Made by a program: the position numbers and the translations under genes. A stretch of DNA of 32,092 nucleotides from an uncultured bacterium (GTDB lineage Bacteria > Myxococcota_A > Polyangia > Polyangiales > Houyiibacteriaceae). Of this stretch, positions 1 through 8,650 are shown one piece after another; position 1 is the stretch's first letter, and the number at the start of each line of letters is the position of its first letter. Below the pieces are notes generated by a model. That model saw only the letters and a list, made by a program, of their open reading frames with translations. It was not told the origin of the DNA and did no database searches. The DNA lies in contig CALJDU010000106.1 in the NCBI GenBank assembly GCA_938024995.1, forward strand, positions 1 through 32,092, read 5' to 3'.

Positions 1-19
1 GCTGAGCGGTTACAGGCCC

Positions 20-1286
<1,267 letters not shown>

Positions 1287-1294
<8 letters not shown>

Positions 1295-1946
1295 CTCGAG
1301 CGCGCGCGCGACCACCATCGCGATCCCCAAGGGTCGCGTCCTCAAGCAGCTCCTGCCGATCTTGCAGAACGCTGAGATCGATACCGAGCCGCTCACCCGC
1401 GAGAGCCGCAAGTTGATCCGCGCGACGCGAACGCGCACCGGCGCTCCGCTCCGCTTCCTTATGCTCAAGCCCGACGACGTCCCAACGTACGTCGAGTACG
1501 GCGCGGCGGAGCTCGGGATCGTGGGCCGCGATGTTCTCCTTGAGAGGAGCTACGATCTCTTTGTCCCGCTGGAGCTCGGGATCGGTCGCTGCCGGGTCGC
1601 GGTCTGCGGTCGCCCAGGCGAGAAGACCACGGCGCTCGGTCGCCCGCTCCGGATCGCGACCAAGTTCCCAGAGATCGCGAAGCGTCACTTCGACCAACGC
1701 GGCGTCCCGGTTGAGCTCATTTACGTCGGCGGCAGCGTCGAGCTCGCGCCGCTGACTGGGCTCGCGGATCTGATCGTAGACATCGTCGAGACCGGGGAAA
1801 CGCTCCGCCAAAACGGTCTCGAAGTTCTCGAAGACATCTGCGAAGTGAGCGCCGTGGTGGTCGGGAACCGCGTCGGCATCAAGCTCGCACAGGAGCGCGT
1901 CCAGCCGTTGATCAACGCGCTCGCGAGCGCGGTCGCGGCGACCTGA
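1287..1946 (+). CDS. hisG: ATP phosphoribosyltransferase, short form (HisG-S)
   Basis: This is the first enzyme of histidine synthesis, joining ATP and PRPP. The N-terminal IAIPKGRVLKQLLP segment, the ELGIVGRDVLLE motif and the DLIVDIVETGETLRQNGL phosphate-binding region identify HisG. At about 219 residues it is the short form, which lacks the C-terminal regulatory domain and in known cases needs the HisZ partner; no hisZ or other his gene is in the window. I chose the GTG at 1287, which overlaps the murA stop by 8 nt; a TTG at 1269 is an in-frame alternative. Neither has a strong Shine-Dalgarno sequence, so translational coupling to murA is likely. Confidence 0.93.
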
Positions 1947-1982
1947 TCACGAAGGCGATACGCAGCATCGCAAATCGCGTTG

Positions 1983-2603
1983 CTAGCGCGCCTCTCCGCG
2001 CGAGAGTTGTTTCACGAGCGCCTCGACCACCGGGCAGCCGCTCCTCCGCGGGAACACCAGCTCGGTGGAGACACCGAAGACGAAGACATCTGCGCCGTCG
2101 CGAACGTAGCGACTCCGCAGCGCGGTCCGCGGGAGCCGCCAGGTGCTCCCGCCCTCCTTCGAGAACCAGATCGAGTCCGCCGTGAGGACCGCGCCCGAGA
2201 GCGCCTCCGCTCCCACGCTCCAGCGCGCGAGGAGGCGCGCGGCGATCGTCGGCGCTTCCCGACGCGCGACCACGAGCGATGCAGCGCCGCGATAATTCCC
2301 CCCGCGCGCCTCACCGGACGGAAGCCGCGAAACGGATATCGGTGCCACCGCCAGCGCGCCGTACCAGCCTCGCGTGACGGCGACTCCACGCGCGAGGGTG
2401 GACGCGATGACTTCACGCGCGCGTGTGTCGCCGACGCGCAACGTTTGCTCCCCCTCGATCGTGACGACCGCGAGGTTCGGCCAGGGGTCCATCGCGCGGA
2501 GCTCGATCAGAGCGTCCCACGGGATCATCCGGGACCCCGACCACGTGGTCACCTCGAGCCCCGTCTCGTGCACCGCGATCGCGTCCTCTCGTGGCTGGTC
2601 CAT
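1983..2603 (-). CDS. hypothetical protein, possible PH-like fold
   Basis: I do not recognise this 206-residue protein. It has no signal peptide or membrane segment and is predicted cytoplasmic. The N-terminus (AVHETGLEVTTWSGSRMIPWDALIEL) resembles the strand-turn-strand pattern of bacterial PH-like or GRAM-like domains, and a similar pattern recurs near residue 160 (SIWFSKEGGSTWRLPRTAL), so it may hold two copies of a small beta domain. That is inference from pattern only. It starts 7 nt after the stop of the GNAT gene and reads in the same direction, so the two are likely co-transcribed. It converges with hisG across a 36-bp gap. Confidence 0.72.
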   Translation of the reverse strand: MDQPREDAIAVHETGLEVTTWSGSRMIPWDALIELRAMDPWPNLAVVTIEGEQTLRVGDTRAREVIASTLARGVAVTRGWYGALAVAPISVSRLPSGEARGGNYRGAASLVVARREAPTIAARLLARWSVGAEALSGAVLTADSIWFSKEGGSTWRLPRTALRSRYVRDGADVFVFGVSTELVFPRRSGCPVVEALVKQLSRGEAR

Positions 2604-2610
2604 CGCTTCG

Positions 2611-3102
2611 CTACAGACGCTTTCGGTACGTCACCTGGACCTCTGAGAACCCAAGCCGCTCGTGAGCCCCGCGCGCGCCCTCGTTGAACGGCCAGGTCGC
2701 GGATTCCATCACCTCGCAACCCGTTTCCCGGAAGATGGCGCTCAGCGTTTCCAGCAAGCGTTTCCCGACCCCGCGACCACGCGCGGGCTTCACGACGAAC
2801 CAGTCACCCACGACGCCCTTTTTGGGGAGCACCCGGCGCGGCATCGTGACCACGTGTCCGGAGATGTACCCAACGATCGCGTCAACACCGTTCGACGCAT
2901 TGTCGACCGCGACCAAGACCGCGTGCTCGGGCGATGACAGCATCGCGTCCACGTCGTCGCGGAGCACCTGCTCGAACTCACGGTAGGCGAAGAGCTCCTC
3001 CGCACCAGGCGGCATGATTGCGCCGCGGTGGACGATGTAGAGCTCGCGGTGGAGCGCGATGAGATCGCCTCGGTCACCTTGTCGCGCGGATCGTATCTGC
3101 AC
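2611..3102 (-). CDS. GNAT-family N-acetyltransferase
   Basis: This is a 163-residue acetyl-CoA-dependent acyltransferase of the GNAT superfamily. The diagnostic acetyl-CoA pyrophosphate-binding motif A is WFVVKPARGRGVGKRLLE (about residues 101-118), with the R/Q-x-x-G-x-G/A pattern intact. It is followed by the helix and the GARGAHERLGF element typical of motif B. The substrate cannot be read from sequence. The start is a GTG at 3102. It is followed by the unknown gene at 1983-2603 with a 7-nt gap. A perfect 14-bp hairpin (3152-3192) lies just upstream and separates it from the ComEA-like gene. Confidence 0.9.
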   Translation of the reverse strand: MQIRSARQGDRGDLIALHRELYIVHRGAIMPPGAEELFAYREFEQVLRDDVDAMLSSPEHAVLVAVDNASNGVDAIVGYISGHVVTMPRRVLPKKGVVGDWFVVKPARGRGVGKRLLETLSAIFRETGCEVMESATWPFNEGARGAHERLGFSEVQVTYRKRL

Positions 3103-3151
3103 CGCGACACTGTATCAGGCGGCCTCGGATCAGCCTCTGCGGGCGTCCGCG

Positions 3152-3192
3152 CCCTCTCTTCGGCGACCGCATCGCGCACGCCGAAGAGAGGG
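3152..3192. terminator. perfect 14-bp inverted repeat between comEA-like and GNAT genes
   Basis: The arm CCCTCTCTTCGGCG (3152-3165) is exactly complementary to CGCCGAAGAGAGGG (3179-3192) with a 13-nt loop. It lies 13 nt past the stop of the ComEA-like gene on the minus strand. No T-tract follows on either strand, so it may be a rho-assisted or mRNA-stabilising structure rather than a classical intrinsic terminator. Confidence 0.55.
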
Positions 3193-3205
3193 AGCCGAGC
3201 TTGTG

Positions 3206-3547
3206 TTATCGCCTGCCGCGGACCGGGCGGGAGACCCGGATCTTGTCGCGCAGCCGGCGGAAGGTCGCGCGTCCGATGCCGCGCACGCGAATCAGGTCCG
3301 CGGCGCGACGAAACGGGCGCCTCGCGCGATACCTCAAGATCGCCTCCGCTTTCGCCGGTCCGATCCCAGGGAGCTGCTGAAGCTCCTCCACCGTCGCCAG
3401 GTTGAGGTCGATCCGCGGATCGACCTCGACGCGCTCTTCAGGCATCTCGATCGTGGTCACGACGTCAGTGACGGGCTCGGTCGCCTGCGCGAATCCGAGC
3501 GACGAGGCAGTGGTCATCGCGACGAACAAGAAGATCGCCGCGCGCAC
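3206..3547 (-). CDS. secreted ComEA-like helix-hairpin-helix protein
   Basis: The 113-residue product has an N-terminal signal peptide (AAIFLFVAMTTASSLGFA, cleavage after about residue 20) and a double helix-hairpin-helix domain: LNLATVEELQQLPGIGPAKA followed by a second hairpin around DLIRVRGIGRAT. This is the DNA-binding fold of ComEA, the periplasmic DNA receptor in natural transformation, although stand-alone ComEA-like proteins often have no proven uptake role. No comEC is present here. The start is a GTG at 3547 inside the overlap TAGTG with the upstream gene, which implies translational coupling. The C-terminus is strongly basic (RLRDKIRVSRPVRGRR), consistent with nucleic-acid binding. 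Confidence 0.85.
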   Translation of the reverse strand: MRAAIFLFVAMTTASSLGFAQATEPVTDVVTTIEMPEERVEVDPRIDLNLATVEELQQLPGIGPAKAEAILRYRARRPFRRAADLIRVRGIGRATFRRLRDKIRVSRPVRGRR

Positions 3548-3789
3548 TAGTGCGACCTCCGGAACTTGTCGCGAGGCTTCGCGCGATCCTTGAACGGCTC
3601 GCGGATCTGAAGCCGTCCGTTGACCGGGATCGCGTCGAGCACGACCGACCAGCTTCCGTCTCGGTTCTGAAACGCCGCTCCGACCTTGGTCCAGTACGAC
3701 TTGCCGTCACGCTCGACGACGGTGAGAACCTCTTTGTGTTGGTTGTTGTGATGTCCCCGTTTGGGACTCTGCTCTCTCTGCTGCTCCAT
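3547..3789 (-). CDS. small basic conserved hypothetical protein
   Basis: This is an 80-residue protein of unknown function. The body (VERDGKSYWTKVGAAFQNRD, then GSWSVVLDAIPVNGRLQIRE) looks like a small beta domain seen in short bacterial proteins annotated only as hypothetical. The ends are very hydrophilic, with Gln/His/Asn at the N-terminus and Lys/Arg at the C-terminus. The ATG at 3789 is chosen because AAAGGAG (3794-3800) precedes it by 4 nt; the reading frame stays open further upstream but without such a site. Its stop overlaps the GTG of the ComEA-like gene by one base. A role with nucleic acid is possible given charge and neighbour, but this is inference. Confidence 0.78.
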   Translation of the reverse strand: MEQQREQSPKRGHHNNQHKEVLTVVERDGKSYWTKVGAAFQNRDGSWSVVLDAIPVNGRLQIREPFKDRAKPRDKFRRSH

Positions 3790-3793
3790 TGAG

Positions 3794-3800
3794 CTCCTTT
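3794..3800 (-). promoter_or_regulatory. ribosome binding site AAAGGAG
   Basis: AAAGGAG is read on the minus strand with 4 nt to the ATG at 3789. It is one of the best Shine-Dalgarno matches in the window and fixes the start of the small basic protein. Confidence 0.8.
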
Positions 3801-4041
3801 CGCGCGCGCTACTCTCCAGCGCGTTCACGGCTCGACAGAGCACAAGACGTTCCGCGAAGTCGCCGTCGCGATTCCGCACCGTTAGCGATCACGATTGGCG
3901 GATTCCCTGGCGATCCGCCGGCGGCCGCCAGACGCGGGCCCGGAGCGCTCGGCGGTTCTTCATTGAGACCGTGATTCAAAAATGGCACTCTCCGCCCGCT
4001 TGATTGGGAGCTTATTTCGAGCTCCATCAGCAGAGGTGCTC

Positions 4042-5529
4042 ATGCGCGTTTCCCTATCGACGGACTCGATCACCAACACCAAGGCTGACCTCTTGATCGT
4101 CGGAGTACGATCGCTTCGAGGCGACCGGGACAAGACCTTCGGCGCTGTGAAGAAAGCCATGGGTTCAGGCTTCGAGGGCGTCCTGAAAGCAGAGGGCTTT
4201 GAAGCCAAGAGCGGTCAGACGCTCAAGGTTCCAGGGCGTGGCCGCATCAAGGCGGACTTTGTCCTGCTGGTCGGCTTGGGTTCTGGGACTCCGACCGAGC
4301 GAGCAGCGCGCAAATTGGCTATCCGGGCCTGCCGCGCGGCGAAGCGCCAGAAGAGCGCCGCCCTCGTGCTCCCCGAGTCCACGCCAGAAATGGTCCGCGC
4401 CGCGACTGACGGCTTCGTGACGGGCGTTTACCGCTACACAGACTACAAGACCGGCTCCCGTCGACCCAAGGGCGGCCTTAAGTCCGCTGCGCTCCTCGTC
4501 GACGACAAAAAGCGCGGCGACCTTCGTGACGCGTTGAACGCAGGCAAGATCGTCGGAGAGTCGATGAATCTCGCGCGCGACCTCGTGAACGGTCCGCCCA
4601 ACGATCTCAACCCGCTCACGCTCGCCGAGACGGCAAAGGCGCAGGCCAAGGAGCACGGTCTCCAGTGCACCATCTGGAACAAGGCCCAGATCAAAAAGGC
4701 TGGCATGGAGCTGTTCTTGGCGGTCAACCGCGGCTCGGCGATCGAGCCTCGGATGATTCACCTTGTTCACAAGCCGCGCGACAGCAAGGGCAAGGTCGTC
4801 AAGGCGGACAAGAAGGTCTGCTTCGTCGGAAAGGGGCTGACCTTCGACTCTGGCGGTCTGTGCTTGAAGCCCGGTAAGTCCATGCTCGACATGAAGTGCG
4901 ACATGGCGGGGGCCGCGGCGACCCTGGGCATCGCGCTCGCGGCCGCTCGCTTGAACCTCCCCGTGGAGGTGCACGCGGTCATCGGCTCGACCGAGAACAT
5001 GACCGGCGCGGAGGCCTACCGTCCCGGCGACGTCTTCACCTCGCTGGACGGCAAGACCGTCGAGATCATCAACACCGACGCCGAGGGACGCCTCGTGCTC
5101 GCCGACTGCTTGGCCTGGGCCCGCGAGCTCAAGCCGGACTACCTGATCGACCACGCGACGCTGACCGGCGCGTCAATGGTCGCGCTTGGGCCCCGCCGGG
5201 CGAGCCTCTTCTGCAACGACGATGACTTCGCGGCGGCGTATGGTGGCGCGGCGGAGACGGCGGACGAGTCCTTCTGGCGGATGCCGCTCGACGAGGACCT
5301 CCGCGGCATGCTCGACAGCCACATCGCGGACCTCAAGCACACGGGCGCGTCCTGGGGTGGCTCGATCACCGCGGCGCTCTTCCTCCGCGAGTTCATCGGC
5401 AAGGGCACCAAGTGGTGTCACCTCGACATCGCGGGCCCGGCGTTCATCGACCGGACCCACGGCCGCCATCCCAAGGGCGGAACGGGCTTCGGCGTCGCGA
5501 CCGGCGTGAGCTTCCTCGAGGGGCTTTGA
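4042..5529 (+). CDS. pepA: leucyl aminopeptidase, M17 family (PepA)
   Basis: This is a cytosolic two-metal aminopeptidase that removes N-terminal residues; E. coli PepA also binds DNA in Xer recombination. From the ATG at 4042 the protein has 495 residues, normal for the family. The metal ligands and catalytic residues are present: K264 and D269 in GKGLTFDSGG, D287 in MKCDMAGAA, and D346, E348 and R350 in the family signature NTDAEGRL (344-351). The start at 4042 is preferred over 3982 because AGAGGTG lies just upstream and the sequence from there matches the family N-terminal domain. It is divergent from the small basic protein gene. Confidence 0.96.
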   Translation: MRVSLSTDSITNTKADLLIVGVRSLRGDRDKTFGAVKKAMGSGFEGVLKAEGFEAKSGQTLKVPGRGRIKADFVLLVGLGSGTPTERAARKLAIRACRAAKRQKSAALVLPESTPEMVRAATDGFVTGVYRYTDYKTGSRRPKGGLKSAALLVDDKKRGDLRDALNAGKIVGESMNLARDLVNGPPNDLNPLTLAETAKAQAKEHGLQCTIWNKAQIKKAGMELFLAVNRGSAIEPRMIHLVHKPRDSKGKVVKADKKVCFVGKGLTFDSGGLCLKPGKSMLDMKCDMAGAAATLGIALAAARLNLPVEVHAVIGSTENMTGAEAYRPGDVFTSLDGKTVEIINTDAEGRLVLADCLAWARELKPDYLIDHATLTGASMVALGPRRASLFCNDDDFAAAYGGAAETADESFWRMPLDEDLRGMLDSHIADLKHTGASWGGSITAALFLREFIGKGTKWCHLDIAGPAFIDRTHGRHPKGGTGFGVATGVSFLEGL

Positions 5530-5575
5530 TCGCGCGATGCTCCGCGGCCCGCTGAACCGCGGCAGCGAGAGTTCA

Positions 5576-6328
5576 ATGAGGCGTCGTTCCATTCGGAGCG
5601 GCGCCTTCTTTGTGTTCCTCACGTGCGGCGCCCTGTTCCTGCAGTCGATCGCGGCAGCGCATCTCGGCCACCAAGTTCAGCGCGCGGAGCGCTACCTCAA
5701 GCTGGACGCCGCGGCGGGAGAACTCCGTGTCGTCGTCTCGCTGACGCTTGGCCCAAGCGAGACTGTCCGGGTCATGGACGCCGCGGACGAGAACAAAGAC
5801 GGCGAAGTGTCGCGCGCCGAGACGGACGCCTACATGGCGTCCTGGGGCGTGGGTCTCGCGACGGAGCTCCCGATTGAGATCGACGGCGAGCGCGTTCCGC
5901 TCGAGTGGGGTGAGCCGTACCTCGATCCGATGGGTCCCGTGATGCCGGTTCCCGGCGCGGTCGAGATGGTCGCGCGGATCCCGATCTCGGGAGGACGGCA
6001 CCGCATCGTTCTTCGCGACGGAATGCAGTCCGAGAAGTACGACCGAACGGACGTGGCGTTTGAATCACGTGATGGAGTGACGTTGGTCGCGAGCGCGAAG
6101 TCGAGCGAGCCCACCAGCGCACATGAGCGTCTGGCGTTTGGTCCGGGGGAGGTCAACGCGGAGCTCATCGCTGACTACGACTTTCCCGTCGTGGAAGAGC
6201 CCTCAAGAGTCGAACCCTTGGTCGTCGGAGGCATCGCCGTGACGCTTTTGGCCGTCCTGGGGCTGCTCGGTTTCTTGGCGCGTCGTGAGCCGAGAGACCG
6301 CGCGACATCCTCGACGACGGATGAATGA
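5576..6328 (+). CDS. secreted membrane-anchored protein with an EF-hand loop
   Basis: The 250-residue product has a signal peptide (FFVFLTCGALFLQSIAAA), an envelope domain and a C-terminal membrane helix (VVGGIAVTLLAVLGLLGF) followed by a basic stop-transfer tail. In the middle of the domain, DENKDGEVSRAE is a canonical 12-position EF-hand loop with D1, N3, D5, G6 and E12 all correct, so calcium binding is likely. The AHLGHQ start and the layout resemble the extracytoplasmic domain found in front of some nickel/cobalt transporter-like proteins of other bacteria, but no transporter helices follow here. The start at 5576 is preferred because GCGAGAG precedes it and it gives a proper signal peptide. 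It is 46 bp downstream of pepA and overlaps the next small gene. Confidence 0.8.
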   Translation: MRRRSIRSGAFFVFLTCGALFLQSIAAAHLGHQVQRAERYLKLDAAAGELRVVVSLTLGPSETVRVMDAADENKDGEVSRAETDAYMASWGVGLATELPIEIDGERVPLEWGEPYLDPMGPVMPVPGAVEMVARIPISGGRHRIVLRDGMQSEKYDRTDVAFESRDGVTLVASAKSSEPTSAHERLAFGPGEVNAELIADYDFPVVEEPSRVEPLVVGGIAVTLLAVLGLLGFLARREPRDRATSSTTDE

Positions 6329-6503
6329 AGCGAGGTTGCGGAAATCGACGCGCTGGCGCACCCTCCGGCCCATGATCGGAGCCGAGAATTGGTGCCTCAT
6401 CGGTGTGCTGGGGATGCTCGCGCTGGTCGCGCTCGATGTCGTCCGGCGTCGTACCCTTAAAGCGGAGCGCGAAGCTGCGGCGGTGAGCGCTGAAGAGGAA
6501 TAG
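6321..6503 (+). CDS. tiny single-pass membrane protein
   Basis: A 60-residue protein has a basic N-terminus, one hydrophobic helix (WCLIGVLGMLALVALDVV) and a charged Arg/Lys/Glu tail, and is predicted to be an inner-membrane microprotein. The ATG at 6321 overlaps the end of the EF-hand protein gene by 8 nt (ATGAATGA), which supports co-translation; an upstream start at 6285 is possible. The gene ends just before a strong terminator, as expected for the last gene of an operon. It could accompany the EF-hand membrane protein. The function is unknown. Confidence 0.6.
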   Translation: MNEARLRKSTRWRTLRPMIGAENWCLIGVLGMLALVALDVVRRRTLKAEREAAAVSAEEE

Positions 6504-6531
6504 ACCTTCGGTCAGCGCGATCTTCGAAACG

Positions 6532-6559
6532 AAAAAGCCAGCCTCGCGGCTGGCTTTTT
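6532..6559. terminator. bidirectional intrinsic terminator
   Basis: The stem GCCAGCC/GGCTGGC (6537-6543 and 6548-6554) has a TCGC loop, flanked by AAAAA on the left and TTTTT on the right, so it works on both strands. It sits exactly between the convergent tiny membrane protein gene and the GltJ-like gene. Confidence 0.93.
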
Positions 6560-6576
6560 CGTGTCTCCGACCAGAC

Positions 6577-8427
6577 TCAGAGTCGGTACGGGAAGTTGAC
6601 CGGGAAACGGTCTCGGCTGAAGCGCGGAACGCGAGCACCGCGGACGGCGCGGGCGACGCAAGAGCCCACGGGCGTTCCGGCGAACTGCCCAGTGACGCGG
6701 GCGCTGCCGACGCGACCGGTGGAGCCGATGAAGGTGATCGCGGTCTGCGCGATTCCCGACTGACCTTGCTTGCAGGCACGAACGCGACCCGCGACACCCT
6801 GAAGCGCACGGCGAACGGCGTCTCGGGGAGGCGTCGCCGGGAGGCTCTCGGACATCATCGCGGGCGCGGACATCATCGACGAACGCATGGACGAGCTACC
6901 GCTGAGCGCAGCGTCGAGAAGATCGTCGATGTCACCGCTGCTCATGCGCGAGGCGCGCATCGGCGATGCAGCGGCCGCAGCCATGGGGCTCGCGGTGGGC
7001 GTCGCGCTCGGCGTCGACGATCCGGAGGAAGAGGAACCCGAACGGCGACGGCGACGGCGACGTGAGCTGTCGCTGGAGTCGTCTTCCTCTTCGGCGGTGT
7101 CCTCGGCCGGCTGGGTCGGCGCGGCGCCGGTTGGCTGAGCAGCGGTCCCGGTGGGCGCGGCGCCAGTCGGAGCCGCGGGAGCCGCAGCTGCAGGAGCAGC
7201 CGCGGGAGCCGCGGGAGCCGGCGCGGGAGCAGCCGTCGCCGTCGGGTTCGCGGTTGCGACCGGATCGGGCTTCTGCATCAACACCACCACGAGCGCGACG
7301 ATGAGTCCGATGACAAGCGTCGCTGCCGCGATCGCTCCAAGGATGAGACCGGTCTTGCTCTTCTCCGGCTCGACCGCGACTGGGGCCAAGACCGGAGCGC
7401 CAAGACCTCCCAGCGCCGGTCCTCCACCGATGTTCAAGAGGTCGTCCGTCGCGGCAACCGGCGCGGGAGAAGCGGCGCCCACAGACGACGCGGCGCTGGC
7501 GAGCGCGCGGATGTCGATGAGCCCGGAACCCTCGCCCGAGGCGTGCCCGGCGTTCATGCTCGGGGCAGGAGCTGCTGCTCCCGCTCCGCCACCGCTCGGC
7601 GCGCCGGTGGCGAGCGCCTGCAAGTTGGAGAGGGAGAAGAGCACGGAGTTCTCGTTTCGCGCTCCGGTCATCGCGTCCTCGGCCGAGACCCGCGGGCTTC
7701 CGCCAGACGCGACCACGTCGCCACCACCGAAGGGGCTCGCGGCGGGATCCTGTGCGGCGAAGAGATCCGCTTCGCCGCCAGAAGCGACTCCACCAAAGAG
7801 TCCGCCTCCGCCGTCCGGCGCGGTCGCAGCGGCAGCAGGCGCGGCGTATGGATCGGCGGCGGGCGCGGCGTACGGATCAGCCGCGGGCTGCTGCGCGTAA
7901 GGATCCGCTGCGGGCTGCGCGTAGGGGTCGGCCGCGGGCTCGGCGGGCTGGGCGTAGGGATCGGCGCCACCACCAAACGGATCGGCTCCGAGACCACCAC
8001 CGGCTGCTGCGGTCGCAGCCGCGGCCGCGGGCTCTGCAGCCGCTGGCGCTTGGCCGCCTTGCGGCTCACCGGTGATCGCTTCGATCAGGTCCGGGATGTC
8101 GCGCGCGGGCTTCCATCCGTCAAAGCCTTCACGCCAAACGTAGGCTTCCCAGTCAATGGAGCCTTCCGTGAGCATCTGGCCAAGCTGCGCCGGCGCGAAG
8201 GGACCTTGTTGGTCACCATCGACCACAACGTGCCAAACCGCTTCGCCGCCGTAGTCGTAAGCCGGCTGTTGCGCCTGCGCCTGCTCTTCAGCAGGTTGCG
8301 CTACTTGGTCGCCGCGAACGACGATGACCGAGCTGCACTTCTTGCAGCGGATCTTGAACACCTTGCCGGCGACCTTTTCGTCGGCAATTGAATACTTTGC
8401 ACTGCAGCTGTCACAGACGATCTTCAT
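6577..8427 (-). CDS. GltJ/AgmX-like protein: zinc ribbon, GYF, TM, TonB-like C-terminal domain
   Basis: The protein has 616 residues. The N-terminal MJ0042-type zinc ribbon has C5, C8, C28 and C31. A GYF_2-type domain covers about residues 65-113 (WHVVVDGDQQGPF to W105). A long Ala/Pro/Gly linker follows, with DPYAQPAA-type repeats around 155-200 and two non-repetitive islands (NENSVLFSLSNLQAL near 258-272, GLIDIRALASA near 302-312). One membrane helix lies at about 359-384, then a low-complexity periplasmic stretch, and finally an AgmX/PglI-type domain related to the TonB C-terminus with its two Cys (CKQG, GSCVARAV). This order matches GltJ of the Myxococcus Agl-Glt gliding machinery, where the cytoplasmic part contacts the MglA GTPase and the periplasmic part reaches the outer envelope. 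The ATG at 8427 is chosen because the zinc ribbon begins there. No other gliding gene is in the window, so a non-gliding paralogue is possible. Confidence 0.88.
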   Translation of the reverse strand: MKIVCDSCSAKYSIADEKVAGKVFKIRCKKCSSVIVVRGDQVAQPAEEQAQAQQPAYDYGGEAVWHVVVDGDQQGPFAPAQLGQMLTEGSIDWEAYVWREGFDGWKPARDIPDLIEAITGEPQGGQAPAAAEPAAAAATAAAGGGLGADPFGGGADPYAQPAEPAADPYAQPAADPYAQQPAADPYAAPAADPYAAPAAAATAPDGGGGLFGGVASGGEADLFAAQDPAASPFGGGDVVASGGSPRVSAEDAMTGARNENSVLFSLSNLQALATGAPSGGGAGAAAPAPSMNAGHASGEGSGLIDIRALASAASSVGAASPAPVAATDDLLNIGGGPALGGLGAPVLAPVAVEPEKSKTGLILGAIAAATLVIGLIVALVVVLMQKPDPVATANPTATAAPAPAPAAPAAAPAAAAPAAPTGAAPTGTAAQPTGAAPTQPAEDTAEEEDDSSDSSRRRRRRRSGSSSSGSSTPSATPTASPMAAAAASPMRASRMSSGDIDDLLDAALSGSSSMRSSMMSAPAMMSESLPATPPRDAVRRALQGVAGRVRACKQGQSGIAQTAITFIGSTGRVGSARVTGQFAGTPVGSCVARAVRGARVPRFSRDRFPVNFPYRL

Positions 8428-8508
8428 CGTGAACGTTCCTCGGAATTTGAACCGCCAAAAAAAGCAGCGGACGCCGCCATAGAAGCCAAAAAGCTCAATG
8501 GCGCCGGC

Positions 8509-8538
8509 ATGATAGCCAGCTGCGTTGCTGACGATCAA
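8509..8538 (-). promoter_or_regulatory. putative sigma70 promoter of the GltJ-like gene
   Basis: On the minus strand, TTGATC (8533-8538) and TATCAT (8509-8514) are separated by 18 nt. This would give a leader of about 75 nt before the ATG at 8427. The -10 matches the consensus at five of six positions and the -35 at four. Confidence 0.5.
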
Positions 8539-8650
8539 CTGCCCTCTTGATTATTCGACCCCCGACCCCAGCGAGAATTGGTTGGGAGGAGGAGGTTTTC
8601 TCAACGACTTCCCGCGGGGTGGTCAACCTCACGCCATCACTGCCCTTTCG

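Noticed and set aside
3991..4020. TGGCAC followed by TTGAT upstream of pepA, like a sigma54 promoter
   Set aside because: The gap between TGGCAC and TTG is 11 bases rather than 5, and the GG-to-GC distance is wrong for sigma54.
7151..7900. Long plus-strand open frame of Ala/Gly/Pro composition
   Set aside because: It is the antisense shadow of the repeat-rich linker of the GltJ-like gene; that strand's protein has recognisable zinc-ribbon, GYF and TonB-like domains.
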